Origin: Insulibacter thermoxylanivorax
Lineage (GTDB): Bacteria; Bacillota; Bacilli; Paenibacillales; DA-C8
Length of the DNA: 64,000 nt
Assembly: GCF_015472005.1 (NCBI RefSeq)
Contig: NZ_BMAQ01000004.1
Span: forward strand, 1 to 64,000
Direction: 5' to 3'
Made by a program: the position numbers and the translations under genes. The notes beneath the pieces are model-generated. The model saw nothing but the letters and a program-made list of their open reading frames with translations, was not told where the DNA came from and made no database searches. Positions 29,828-39,809 of the stretch are shown piece by piece (within the stretch, counting starts at the first letter, position 1; every line of letters begins with the position of its first letter).

Positions 29828-30688
29828 TTATCTGCCGAACAATATGCTCATATACGGCGAGTCGATCGGAATCATGATGACCGGTTCTCCTTCGAAGGTT
29901 GTTACGTAACTTTGCAACGTCCGGTAGAGACGATAGAACTCCGGATCCTTGCTGTAAGCTTCGTTATAGATTTTCGCGGCTTCCTGCTCCCCTTCCGCGA
30001 TAATCTGTTTCGCCTTCGCCTCAGCCTCGGCGATCAGCTCGATCGCTTCGCGGTCGGCGTTGGACGTGATCTTCAGCTTCTCCTCTTCCCCTTCGGACAG
30101 ATAACGCGTCGCCATTGCCTTCCGATCGGAAATCATGCGGTTATAGACGGACTGTTTGTTCTCTTCAGGCAGGTCTGTGCGCTTGATTCGCACATCCACG
30201 ATCTCGATGCCCAGCTGTCCCAGAGCCAAGGATACCTCCTCGGTAATCTCCGCGTTCAGATTGCTTCTGGCAGTATTCTCACTGATGATATCCCCGTACT
30301 CGATCTGTGACAGCTTACGGCGGACGGTGCTGTATACAGCGTTTTCGATCCGTTCGGTGGCGATGCTGATCTCCCGGACTGTACGCAGAAACTGGTTCGG
30401 ATCCGAGATCCGCCATACCGTGTAGTTATCGACGATGATCGGTTTCTGGTCCTTCGTCAGGATGTTGCTAGGCTGGCTGTCATACACCATCTGATACTTC
30501 GGAAGGGATTTCGTCGTTTGCAGGAACGGCACCTTCACATGAAGTCCTGCATGCTTAACGATTCGTACCGCTTCGCCGAATTGCATGACGGCTTCGTATT
30601 CGTCTTCCTTGACGATGAAGAGCGAACCGCTGCCAAGAACAACAGCCAGTAAGACGATGATCACAGTGGAGATTAATCCTTTCTTCAA
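29828..30688 (-). CDS. hflC: HflC-like SPFH/prohibitin-domain membrane protein
   Basis: 286 residues. An N-terminal anchor (about 4-26) is followed by an SPFH domain (EAVMQFGEAVRIVKHAGLHVKVPFLQ) and the long coiled coil (RMISDRKAMATRYLSEGEEEKLKITSNADREA, AEAEAKAKQIIAEGEQEAAKIYNEAY) typical of HflC. In E. coli the HflKC cage surrounds the FtsH protease. The start overlaps the hflK stop by four bases. In Firmicutes this pair is not universal, and its FtsH link here is inferred. Confidence 0.9.
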   Translation of the reverse strand: MKKGLISTVIIVLLAVVLGSGSLFIVKEDEYEAVMQFGEAVRIVKHAGLHVKVPFLQTTKSLPKYQMVYDSQPSNILTKDQKPIIVDNYTVWRISDPNQFLRTVREISIATERIENAVYSTVRRKLSQIEYGDIISENTARSNLNAEITEEVSLALGQLGIEIVDVRIKRTDLPEENKQSVYNRMISDRKAMATRYLSEGEEEKLKITSNADREAIELIAEAEAKAKQIIAEGEQEAAKIYNEAYSKDPEFYRLYRTLQSYVTTFEGEPVIMIPIDSPYMSILFGR

Positions 30689-31671
30689 TTGTTATTCCCC
30701 CCTGTCCGGCTGTTTCGCATCAGTTCATTTAACGGCAAGTAGTTTACGGTATTCCCGGACGAATCCGTGATGAAGATCTTCGCATTCGGGAGGATCTTCT
30801 CCAAGGTCTCAAGCACCAGACGCTCGCGGGTCACCGCTGGATTGTTCGCGTACTCTACATAGATCGCATTAAACTGCGCCACATCCCCCATCGCGTTTAA
30901 GATCCGCGATTGTTTCTGTGCTTCTGCTTTCTCTATGAGCGCCTGTGCTTCCCCGCGCGCCTTAGGAATACGTTCATTGCGGTATTCATTCGCTTCGTTG
31001 ATCTTCGTATTTTTCTCTTCACGCGCATTTGTTACCTGAGCGAAGGCCGATGCCACCTCGCCCGGCGGCGGCTCGATATCCTGGAACTTCAGGTCGACGA
31101 CGAAGATCCCTGTCTCATACTTGCTGAGGGTATCGATGAGCAGTTCCTTCGCTTGCTGCTGGATCACAGCCTTCCCCTCGGTAATCGCGAAGTCCAGCTG
31201 AGTGGATCCTATAATCGAACGAATGGCGCCCACGGCGGTATTTCTCAGAAACTGCTCCGCGTTATCGATATTGAATAGATACTTCTTAACATCCGTGATC
31301 TGCCATTCAACAACAGCATCGGCGGACACGATGTTCTCGTCCCCGGTGATCATATAAGCTTCATCTTCGACGATAATCGTCTGTCCTCGTTCTTCTCTAT
31401 AGCCGATCTCCATGCGCTGCACGATCTTGGCCGGAACCAATACAACTTCCTCGATCGGACTCGGCAGCTTAAAGTGAAGACCCGCCTCTTCCACCGTCTT
31501 CGTATACTTTCCGAAGGTCAGAACCGCCGCCTTCTCATGCTCCTCGACGGTGTAGAACATCGTCGACCCCCACAGCAGGAGCAAGAGTGCAATCGCCGCG
31601 ATGATGATGTACTTGATCATCTTCGGCGACAGCTGGGGAAGGTCCGGTCTCTGTCTGGAATCCATATCCAT
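30685..31671 (-). CDS. hflK: HflK-like SPFH/prohibitin-domain membrane protein
   Basis: 328 residues: a short Pro/Gln-rich cytosolic tail, one membrane segment (about 19-37), an SPFH domain (YTVEEHEKAAVLTFGKYTKTVEEAGLHFKLPSPIE) and a coiled coil (VTNAREEKNTKINEANEYRNERIPKARGEA). The polyglycine tail of E. coli HflK is lacking. It is the first gene of the two-gene hflK-hflC unit, divergent from the small frame at 31808. Confidence 0.9.
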   Translation of the reverse strand: MDMDSRQRPDLPQLSPKMIKYIIIAAIALLLLLWGSTMFYTVEEHEKAAVLTFGKYTKTVEEAGLHFKLPSPIEEVVLVPAKIVQRMEIGYREERGQTIIVEDEAYMITGDENIVSADAVVEWQITDVKKYLFNIDNAEQFLRNTAVGAIRSIIGSTQLDFAITEGKAVIQQQAKELLIDTLSKYETGIFVVDLKFQDIEPPPGEVASAFAQVTNAREEKNTKINEANEYRNERIPKARGEAQALIEKAEAQKQSRILNAMGDVAQFNAIYVEYANNPAVTRERLVLETLEKILPNAKIFITDSSGNTVNYLPLNELMRNSRTGGNNN

Positions 31672-31807
31672 ATACGTAACTCCTCTCTAGATTTATCTGC
31701 ATAAGATATGCACGGTAATACGCACAAATGACCCAAACGTTTCAAAAAAACGTTAGACACTCCATCTATTATCCCTATCGGACGAATCTCCGACAAGGTG
31801 ATTTCTT
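31672..31807. other. Upstream region of hflK with an AACGTT inverted pair
   Basis: AAACGTTTC followed by seven As and CGTT near 31735-31754 forms a short inverted repeat that could be an operator. Otherwise no gene or clear promoter is seen here. Confidence 0.3.
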
Positions 31808-31924
31808 ATGGAATCTTTGATTTATTCGCGGGATGAAAAGTTAGGTTGGATGTTTGTACATGCATCGATCGAAACATACGAGCGAATTCGTCAATCACGC
31901 GCAAAAAGGCGGCTGAGACGTTAA
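31808..31924 (+). CDS. Candidate small basic protein, 38 residues
   Basis: ATG 31808 has AAGGTGA six to seven bases upstream, a proper Bacillus-type ribosome binding site in an otherwise empty interval. The product begins MESLIYSRDEKLGWMFVHAS and ends in RAKRRLRR, so it has an amphipathic middle and a strongly basic C-terminus. I recognise no family. It lies divergent to hflK and convergent to lpdA, and its last codons overlap the pdh operon terminator. It could be a chance frame. Confidence 0.4.
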   Translation: MESLIYSRDEKLGWMFVHASIETYERIRQSRAKRRLRR

Positions 31925-31943
31925 CCGCCGCCTCTGCCGCCTT
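31903..31943 (-). terminator. Terminator of the pdh operon
   Basis: On the minus strand GGCGGC (31932-31927) or AAGGCGGC (31943-31936) can pair with GCCGCC(TT) (31913-31906), followed by TTTTT. The two alternative stems share the 3' arm. It lies about 35 bases after the lpdA stop. Confidence 0.85.
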
Positions 31944-31975
31944 GTGCAGATCTTGCCTGTTTGCTGCAGTTTATC

Positions 31976-33382
31976 TTACAGGGAATGGATAGGACGACCA
32001 AGCGCGACTTCCGCCGCCTCCATCGTCATCTCACCCAGAGTCGGATGCGCATGGATCGTCAACGCGATATCCTCCAGCGTTGCGCCCATCTCAATCGCCA
32101 GAGCCATCTCCGCGATGAGGTTAGAGGACTCGGCACCAACGATATGCGCTCCCAGTACGAGATCCGTTTCCTTATCGGCTACGATCTTCACGAAGCCGTC
32201 GGAAGCATTCATCGTCTGTGCACGGCCGTTAGCACCGTACATGAACTTGCCGACTTTGATCGCTTTGCCTTGTTTCTTAGCTTCCGATTCGCTCAGGCCG
32301 ACACTTGCGATCTCAGGATCGGAGAAGCAGACACTCGGCACTACTTTGTAGTCGACGGCACTTGGCAGGCCTGCGATGACTTCTGCTGCTACCTTGCCTT
32401 CATAGGATGCCTTGTGAGCCAATGCCGGTCCTGCGACGATATCACCGATCGCATAGATGTTCGGGATATTCGTGCGGCATTGCTTGTCGACTTCGATCAG
32501 GCCGCGCTCTGTCATCTTGATGCCGATCGTATCAAGTCCCATGTTGTCGGTGTTCGGACGGCGGCCGACGGTGACAAGGACATAATCAGCCGTTACTTGC
32601 TTCTGTTCACCGTTTACCGTATAGGTAACCGTGACTTCATCGTCGGTTTGGTCCGCCTTATCTGCCATCGCATCGGTGATGACTTCGACATCATATTTCT
32701 TTAGATTTCTTGTTACGAGACGCGTCAGATCCGCATCGAATCCCGGCAGAATCGAGGAGGAACCTTCAAGTACGGTAACCTTGGAACCAAACTTCGCGAA
32801 GGTTTGACCAAGTTCGATGCCGATGTAACCGCCGCCGATGACGACGAGACGCTTCGGAACCTCGGTCAGCGAGAGAGCTTCCGTCGAGGAGATGATGCGT
32901 CTGCCGAACGGGAAGGTCTTCAGCTCAATCGGACGGGATCCCGTTGCGATGATGCAATGGTTGAACTTATAGCGGTGGCCCTCGTCCTCATTGGAGACGC
33001 TGACGATATTCTCGCCGATGAAGAATACCTCGCCTTTCATGAACTCGACTTTATTGCCTTTGAACAGGGAGCGGATGCCGCCTGTTTGCTTCGCGATGAT
33101 ATTGTTCTTGAATTCTTGAACCTTAGCGAAGTCCAGTTTGACGCTCTCAGCGATCACGCCCATCACGTCACTGTTCTTCGCTGCTTCGTATTGGTGAGCA
33201 GCTGTGATCAGTGCCTTGGAAGGGATGCAGCCGCGGTTCAGACATACGCCGCCGACTTCATCCTTGTCTACACAGAGCACGGATTTGCCCAGCTGCGCGG
33301 CGCGGATCGCAGCTACGTATCCGCCTGGACCCGCACCAACGACTAACACATCCACTTCATTGACAAAATCGCCTACGACCAT
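31976..33382 (-). CDS. pdhD: Dihydrolipoyl dehydrogenase (E3)
   Basis: 468-residue FAD enzyme that reoxidises dihydrolipoyl groups of the E2 enzyme using NAD. It shows VLVVGAGPGGYVAAIRAAQ (FAD), the redox pair Cys47 and Cys52 in GGVCLNRGCIPSKAL, the NAD Rossmann motif VVIGGGYIGIELGQTFAKFG and the C-terminal His-Glu active-site pair in HAHPTLGEM. It is the last gene of the pdh operon, three bases after pdhC, and may also serve other 2-oxoacid complexes. Confidence 0.97.
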   Translation of the reverse strand: MVVGDFVNEVDVLVVGAGPGGYVAAIRAAQLGKSVLCVDKDEVGGVCLNRGCIPSKALITAAHQYEAAKNSDVMGVIAESVKLDFAKVQEFKNNIIAKQTGGIRSLFKGNKVEFMKGEVFFIGENIVSVSNEDEGHRYKFNHCIIATGSRPIELKTFPFGRRIISSTEALSLTEVPKRLVVIGGGYIGIELGQTFAKFGSKVTVLEGSSSILPGFDADLTRLVTRNLKKYDVEVITDAMADKADQTDDEVTVTYTVNGEQKQVTADYVLVTVGRRPNTDNMGLDTIGIKMTERGLIEVDKQCRTNIPNIYAIGDIVAGPALAHKASYEGKVAAEVIAGLPSAVDYKVVPSVCFSDPEIASVGLSESEAKKQGKAIKVGKFMYGANGRAQTMNASDGFVKIVADKETDLVLGAHIVGAESSNLIAEMALAIEMGATLEDIALTIHAHPTLGEMTMEAAEVALGRPIHSL

Positions 33383-33385
33383 GGG

Positions 33386-34669
33386 TTAACCCTCCAATGC
33401 TAACAGCCCTGGCTCTTCCAGCAACTGTTTGATGTAGTTCATAGCGTTCTGTGCTGTTGCCCCGTCGATCAGACGATGGTCGAAGCTTAGAGACAATGCC
33501 AGCACCTTGCCCGGAACAACCTCGCCGTTGCGGACAACCGGTTTGTCCATGATGCGTCCTACGCCGAGGATCGCAACTTCCGGCCAGTTGATAACCGGTG
33601 TGAAGAACATGCCGCCTGCCGAACCGATATTCGAGATGCTGATCGAGCTGCCTCTCATCTCAGCCGGTGCGAGCTTGCCTTCACGTGCGCGAACAGCCTT
33701 GTCGTTGATCTCAGCAGCGATCTGCCAGATCGACTTCAGGTCCGCATCTTCGATGACCGGCACGATCAAGCCGTTATCCGTATCTGTAGCGATACCGATG
33801 TTGTAGTATCTCTTGTATACGATCTCGCCCTTCTCATCGTCGATGGACGCATTCAGCGCCGGATATTGTTTCACCGCAGCTACCAGAGCCTTGACGATGA
33901 ACGGCAGGTATGTGATCTTGATGCCCTTCTTCTCACCGATCGCCTTCGCCTTCGTGCGCAGATCCACGAGCGCCGATACGTCCACTTCATCCATGATCGT
34001 CACGTGAGGCGCGGTGTATACGGATTTAACCATCGCATTAGCGATAACTTTGCGCACGCCCTTAAGCGGTACGCGCTCTTCGATGCGCTGGCCAGGAGCA
34101 ACCGGTGCGAATGCCGGAGTTTGTGCCGCCGCTGCACCTGCTGTTTGACCGCCTGCCAGGTAAGCGTCGACGTCTTCCTTGGTGATGCGTCCGTTCTTGC
34201 CGGTACCCGTCACATTAGCCAGCAGAACATTCTTCTCACGAGCATACTTGCGCACAGCAGGAGTTGCCAGGATCTCTCTGTTGTCAGCGAGCGCCGCAGT
34301 TGCTGCCGGAGCAGCTTCTGCTGCTGGTGCTGCAGCAGGTGCTTCTGCCGCTGCCGGTGCTTCCGTCTTAGCCGGTTCCGGTGCAGCAGCCGGCTCTTCA
34401 GCTGGTGCATCCTGCACAGGCACATCGCCTTCTGCATCGAATACAGCAACGACTTGACCAACCGTTGCCACAGAACCTTCTTCAACTTTAATCTCTAATA
34501 CTTTACCTGAAACCGGGGATGGAACTTCAACAACCGCTTTGTCATTCTGAACTTCCATGATGATGTCGTCTTCTTGGACGGAGTCACCTGGTTTGATATG
34601 CCAGGTGACGATCTCGCCCTCATGCAGACCTTCCCCAAGTTCAGGGAATCGATATTCGAAAGTCGCCAC
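33386..34669 (-). CDS. pdhC: Pyruvate dehydrogenase complex E2, dihydrolipoyl acetyltransferase
   Basis: 427 residues. One lipoyl domain has the modified Lys44 ([13 protein letters not shown]). An Ala/Pro/Glu-rich linker is followed by a peripheral-subunit-binding domain ([26 protein letters not shown]), a second linker and the catalytic acetyltransferase domain with [13 protein letters not shown] near the end. The single lipoyl domain is usual for Bacillales. The repetitive Ala linker gives spurious open frames on the other strand. Confidence 0.97.
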   Translation of the reverse strand: MATFEYRFPELGEGLHEGEIVTWHIKPGDSVQEDDIIMEVQNDKAVVEVPSPVSGKVLEIKVEEGSVATVGQVVAVFDAEGDVPVQDAPAEEPAAAPEPAKTEAPAAAEAPAAAPAAEAAPAATAALADNREILATPAVRKYAREKNVLLANVTGTGKNGRITKEDVDAYLAGGQTAGAAAAQTPAFAPVAPGQRIEERVPLKGVRKVIANAMVKSVYTAPHVTIMDEVDVSALVDLRTKAKAIGEKKGIKITYLPFIVKALVAAVKQYPALNASIDDEKGEIVYKRYYNIGIATDTDNGLIVPVIEDADLKSIWQIAAEINDKAVRAREGKLAPAEMRGSSISISNIGSAGGMFFTPVINWPEVAILGVGRIMDKPVVRNGEVVPGKVLALSLSFDHRLIDGATAQNAMNYIKQLLEEPGLLALEG

Positions 34670-34703
34670 TTGAACTACCTCCTTAGGTCTCTAAAGTCCC
34701 TGA

Positions 34704-35684
34704 TTAGAAATCCAAGACTTGCTTTAATGTATCGACGATCCGTGCTGCATTCGGCACCCACTGATCTTCTATCAACGGGAATGCGAGGACCGTATCCGGC
34801 GGCGCGCAGCGCAGTACAGGAGCCTCAAGGTGCAGGATCGCTTTCTCATTAATCTGTGCAATAACTTCAGCAGCTACACCAGCTGAGCGTTGTGCTTCCT
34901 GAACAACGATCGCACGGTTCGTCTTCTTCACAGATTCAATGATCGTCTCTACATCGAGCGGACTTATCGTGCGGAGGTCGATGACTTCCACGGACACGCC
35001 GCGTTCTTCTTCGATGATCTTCGCAGCTTCCAGGGAAGTATGAACCATCGCGCCATAGGTAATGATGGTAACATCCTTACCTTCTTTGACCACGTTCGCC
35101 TTGCCCAACGGAATCGTGTATTCGCCCTCTGGCACTTCGCCTCTGATAGAGCGATACAGCTTCAGATGTTCTACGAAGAACACCGGATCGTTGTCGCGGA
35201 TCGCCGAGATCAAGAGCCCCTTAGCGTCATAGGGATTGGAAGGTATGACGACCTTGATTCCCGGTGTTTGCGCCAGCAGTCCTTCCAATGCGTCAGAGTG
35301 AAGTTCTGGGGACTTCACGCCGGCACCGTACGGCGTGCGGAATACGATCGGCGCATTGTAGCGTCCGCCGGAGCGGTAACGCAGACGCGCAGCTTGTGCC
35401 ACGATCGAGTCCATAACCTCGAAGATAAAGCCGATGAATTGAATCTCTGCAACCGGGCGGAAACCTTGCACACCCAGCCCTACTGCCAGTCCGCCAATAC
35501 CGGATTCAGCAAGCGGTGTATCGAATACACGGTGTTCACCGAATTCCTTCTGCAAACCTTCGGTCGCGCGGAATACGCCCCCGACCTTACCAACGTCTTC
35601 ACCGAATACAAGAACCGTCGGGTCACGTCTTAATTCCGTACGCAGCGCATCGGTAATCGCTTGGATCATTGTCATTTGTGCCAT
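34704..35684 (-). CDS. pdhB: Pyruvate dehydrogenase E1 component, beta subunit
   Basis: 326 residues, the usual length for the E1-beta family ([44 protein letters not shown] at the N-terminus; FGEDV and the potassium-binding region [21 protein letters not shown]). With PdhA it forms the thiamine-diphosphate decarboxylase. Branched-chain 2-oxoacid E1-beta is similar, but the operon makeup and the dedicated lipoyl genes favour pyruvate. The gene begins two bases after pdhA. Confidence 0.96.
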   Translation of the reverse strand: MAQMTMIQAITDALRTELRRDPTVLVFGEDVGKVGGVFRATEGLQKEFGEHRVFDTPLAESGIGGLAVGLGVQGFRPVAEIQFIGFIFEVMDSIVAQAARLRYRSGGRYNAPIVFRTPYGAGVKSPELHSDALEGLLAQTPGIKVVIPSNPYDAKGLLISAIRDNDPVFFVEHLKLYRSIRGEVPEGEYTIPLGKANVVKEGKDVTIITYGAMVHTSLEAAKIIEEERGVSVEVIDLRTISPLDVETIIESVKKTNRAIVVQEAQRSAGVAAEVIAQINEKAILHLEAPVLRCAPPDTVLAFPLIEDQWVPNAARIVDTLKQVLDF

Positions 35685-35686
35685 GA

Positions 35687-36808
<1,122 letters not shown>

Positions 36809-36815
36809 CTATCTG

Positions 36816-36938
36816 TAAACTGTTATAGTAATTTAATCACCCTGTTATAAACTGTTTTGATGATTAAATCGTTAATTTTTCTGCATTTTATTGATCTGCT
36901 GGATTATAACAGGTACATTAATTATATAATACAGTTTA
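36816..36938. promoter_or_regulatory. Repeated operator-like motifs between pdhA and the esterase gene
   Basis: Within an AT-rich divergent region, two 22-base direct repeats beginning AAACTGTT and ending AATC lie at 36817-36838 and 36849-36870 (17 of 22 match, 32-base pitch, about three helical turns). CCTGTTATAA (36841-36850) recurs inverted as TTATAACAGG (36904-36913), and ACAGTTTA (36931-36938) is the inverted core. Such an arrangement suggests a regulator binding cooperatively; which one is unknown. Confidence 0.45.
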
Positions 36939-36991
36939 AAAATAATCTATAGTTTTTTAGAACAATTTTAAGATATATCGGAGGGACGAGC

Positions 36992-37723
36992 ATGAGCTAT
37001 GAGAAATATTACAAGCGGACCATCGTAAAAGAAAGCCTTTACTCAACGGCATTGGGCGAAGAACGATCGCTTCGCATCTTTCTGCCGCCTGGTTATAACG
37101 AATTAGCATCCTATCCTGTTATTTATTGTCAGGATGGAGAGCAATTTTTTAACTACGGCAGAATCGCCACAACGGCGACACGCCTCATCCTGGATGAGGG
37201 CATCGATCCGTTCATCATCGTCGGTGTGGATGTGAACCTGAAGATGAGGACCGACGATTATGCGCCCGAAGGCAAGCGTTTCAACCGCTACCTGCAATTC
37301 TTCGCAGAAGAGATGCTGGACTTCGTTGAGAATCGCTATGCGGTGCGTACGACGGCAGACGAACGCATCTTAGCCGGAGACTCCCTCGGCGGTACGGTTT
37401 CCCTGCACATAGCGCTGGAACACCGGGATGAGTTCCGTAAAGTCCTGTCCTTGTCCGGCGCCTTCCTCACGAGCACGCAGCAAGCGATCGCAGAAGAGTC
37501 GGATCTGTCTTGGCTCAGCATCTACCAATTGATCGGATTAGATGAACAAGCCGTACAGACGGACCGCGGCACCTTCGATTTCCTTGCGGCCAATCGCAGC
37601 GTCCGGCAGATGCTCAGCGAGCGGAAGGCTGATCTTTGGTATGAAGAGAAACCCGGCGAACATCTCTGGGGCTTCTGGCAGAAAGAACTGGAACACGGCC
37701 TGCGCTGGCTTCTGGCCCGTTAA
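36992..37723 (+). CDS. Alpha/beta-hydrolase esterase, esterase D / enterochelin-esterase type
   Basis: 243 residues. The nucleophile elbow is LAGDSLGGTVSLH (Ser in GDSLGG) and the likely catalytic His is in GEHLWGFW. The N-terminus has the beta-sandwich-like LRIFLPPGYNELASYPVIYCQDGEQFF of this family. No signal peptide, so cytosolic. Siderophore (trilactone) hydrolysis is one known role of relatives; no siderophore genes are adjacent. GGAGGGACGAGC stands before the ATG. It shares its stop region with lipL (GTTAAC). Confidence 0.85.
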   Translation: MSYEKYYKRTIVKESLYSTALGEERSLRIFLPPGYNELASYPVIYCQDGEQFFNYGRIATTATRLILDEGIDPFIIVGVDVNLKMRTDDYAPEGKRFNRYLQFFAEEMLDFVENRYAVRTTADERILAGDSLGGTVSLHIALEHRDEFRKVLSLSGAFLTSTQQAIAEESDLSWLSIYQLIGLDEQAVQTDRGTFDFLAANRSVRQMLSERKADLWYEEKPGEHLWGFWQKELEHGLRWLLAR

Positions 37724-38517
37724 CGATCATACCGCTGCCGCATGAGCTGCATCTGCTCTCTGACTCCTGCCGCATATTCCTTCAGCAGATGATTGCCGTC
37801 CATGCCGCCCCATTGCCGCAGCTTTCCATAGAGGCTCTCCATGAATCCCTTAACGGTAACACGGGAGGTCAGCTCATGCAAGCTTGCCATCTTCTCAGGA
37901 TCAACCTGCAGCGCTCCGAGACAGGATGCGCCTCCTGCGGCCAGCTCGTAGAATTCCCGGGCGATGTTTCCCGTGTACGAACCGATCCCTTCGACGATGA
38001 TGAAGGCTTGCAAGCTGTATGCGGTTAATTGCCTGCGCTGCGCGATGCCGCAGAACTTCTGCCCGCGGATGCTCAGATCATAATCACCCGGACAATAGGA
38101 GCCGACGACCTCGCCGCGATCGAAGCTGACGCCGAGCGGCAGCAGAACCTGTGCGATAAAATCCGCCATCCACGAGAAATCATCATAGATATCCAAAGTG
38201 CCTGCCCGCCGGGGCAAGAGCACTGAGATATTCACTACGCCGTCATGCAGCGGAACAGCAGCCCCGCCGGAATTGCGTACGATCGCAGAATACCCCCTTG
38301 CCCGCAGCTGCTCTAAAGCTTGTCCCGCATAGGGCAGCCTGCGATCCCTAAGGCCGGCTATGAACGCCCGTGTATGCCTCCATATATGGATGACCGGCTC
38401 CTTCGTCTTGCCGACGAGGGGCATCATCACCTCTTCAAAGGCAAAAGGCCATAGCGCATCTCCTTCTAATATCCCCTGATCAACAACGAAAAAATTCTCC
38501 TTCTGCAACCGCTCCAT
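37720..38517 (-). CDS. lipL: Octanoyl-[GcvH]:protein N-octanoyltransferase LipL
   Basis: 265 residues from ATG 38517, with GGAGGAAG seven bases upstream (a longer frame to 38610 lacks one). It belongs to the lipoate-ligase-like acyltransferase fold: RNSGGAAVPLHDGVVNIS, the catalytic Cys142 in SYCPGDYDLSI, and KFCGIAQRR, close to LipL rather than LipM. In Bacillus LipL moves octanoyl or lipoyl groups from GcvH to E2 proteins, so its closeness to pdhC makes sense. Confidence 0.87.
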   Translation of the reverse strand: MERLQKENFFVVDQGILEGDALWPFAFEEVMMPLVGKTKEPVIHIWRHTRAFIAGLRDRRLPYAGQALEQLRARGYSAIVRNSGGAAVPLHDGVVNISVLLPRRAGTLDIYDDFSWMADFIAQVLLPLGVSFDRGEVVGSYCPGDYDLSIRGQKFCGIAQRRQLTAYSLQAFIIVEGIGSYTGNIAREFYELAAGGASCLGALQVDPEKMASLHELTSRVTVKGFMESLYGKLRQWGGMDGNHLLKEYAAGVREQMQLMRQRYDR

Positions 38518-38688
38518 CCGTAACCTTCCTCCTGACCATGTAAGTAGCAAAATGATTATATCGCATATGCAGGATCCTCTCAAAAATCTAAGGTCTGGTA
38601 AGGATTTCAAGCAATTTCGGGGAGGATTTGTGTCTGTCGAATCGAATATTTACATTCAAACTATTATCGAAATTGGAGTTGATCCTAC

Positions 38689-39546
38689 ATGAACTGCCCA
38701 CAATGCGGTTCCGAGATCAGTGCAAACGCGAAGTTTTGCACGAATTGCGGAACGAGAGTTCAGTCAACTGCTGAATCGGCAGCTGCCGCAGAGGCGCAGC
38801 CAGCAGATCAGATAGCACAGACTGCTCCCAGTGAAACGCCTGCAGCACCTATACACAACACACCGTCCGATGTGCCTCCAGCGGCTCCCGTACAGCAGCA
38901 GGCGAACTCGCAGACAGGCGAGAAGGTCAAAATGATCGCCAAGGATTACTTCTCTTTCCTGTGGGATACCTTGAAAGCACCCAGCCGCATCGGTACGCAA
39001 GTCGATGCCTCGCATAAAATGCACGGACTGATCAACATGCTCATCCTCGTGCTGGTCGTGCCGTTGATCAACCTGATCAGCGCGCTCATCCATGGTGCTT
39101 CCAGACTTAGGCCCTTGGATGAGATGGGGTTAGGGTTCTTCATTCAGGATGTGGTATCGGATTACTACAGGCGTGCCGTTATCGATGAATTCCTGCTGTC
39201 GATCCTGAGCACTGCCATATCCTTGGTGCTGGTCATCGTCGTTCTGTACATAACCGCTAGCTTGCTCAAAGTCGAAAGCCATTTCATGACGATCACCACC
39301 CGTTTCGGCGTACTCATGACCGTGCCGACGGCGATTTTCATCGCAGGCAGCTTGATCATGCTGATCGGCGTGCCAACACTCGGGAATATCATCAATGCGT
39401 GCGCCATGTTTGCGGCCGGATTAGCGATCATCAATACTTATCGTTCATTAGAAGTCAAGGAATCGAAACTCGATCCCTTCCATATGTATCTGATCATCGT
39501 CGCCATCTGCTACCTTCTGCACCGCATCGTCGAGATGATCTTCTAA
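38689..39546 (+). CDS. Zinc-ribbon membrane protein
   Basis: 285 residues. A zinc ribbon (CPQCGSEISANAKFCTNCG, residues 3-21) is followed by an Ala/Pro/Gln-rich linker (22-80) and a membrane domain of about five segments, resembling Yip1-like integral proteins. It reads as a cytosolic sensor or scaffold ribbon tethered to the membrane; function unknown. GGAG lies ten bases before the ATG. It converges on another zinc-ribbon membrane protein gene across the hairpin-array repeat copy B. Confidence 0.8.
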   Translation: MNCPQCGSEISANAKFCTNCGTRVQSTAESAAAAEAQPADQIAQTAPSETPAAPIHNTPSDVPPAAPVQQQANSQTGEKVKMIAKDYFSFLWDTLKAPSRIGTQVDASHKMHGLINMLILVLVVPLINLISALIHGASRLRPLDEMGLGFFIQDVVSDYYRRAVIDEFLLSILSTAISLVLVIVVLYITASLLKVESHFMTITTRFGVLMTVPTAIFIAGSLIMLIGVPTLGNIINACAMFAAGLAIINTYRSLEVKESKLDPFHMYLIIVAICYLLHRIVEMIF

Positions 39547-39567
39547 CCATCAGCAGCATAATAATAT

Positions 39568-39790
39568 GGGCTGTCCAATATGTCAGTGATCACTGACGGA
39601 TGGACAGCCCCTTTACGTTTGTATAACATGCAGACGAGATCGGGTGCTTGAGACAATAGCTATTGTTGATTCAAAGCGCGTGGAAACGTGATTGACGTGC
39701 GAAAGGACGTGCGAGACGACAGATGTTGTCGACTCACATACATCGAAGCACGATCAACCGCGTGAAACAACAAATGCTGTCGTCTCAAAG
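39568..39790. repeat. Interspersed hairpin-array repeat, copy B
   Basis: The left boundary is a large hairpin, GGGCTGTCC (39568-39576) with GGACAGCCC (39602-39610), enclosing a perfect 16-base palindrome GTCAGTGATCACTGAC (39582-39597). Then come three small hairpins at about 39648-39674, 39711-39736 and 39763-39787 (arms TGAAACAACA and TGTCGTCTCA in the last). The stretch CCCCTTTACGT to GGTGCTTGAGAC closely matches copy A (7048-7098). No right-hand boundary hairpin is seen before the next gene ends at 39810. The left hairpin may terminate the zinc-ribbon gene. Confidence 0.82.
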
Positions 39791-39809
39791 TGCGTGCACC
39801 GTTATGATC

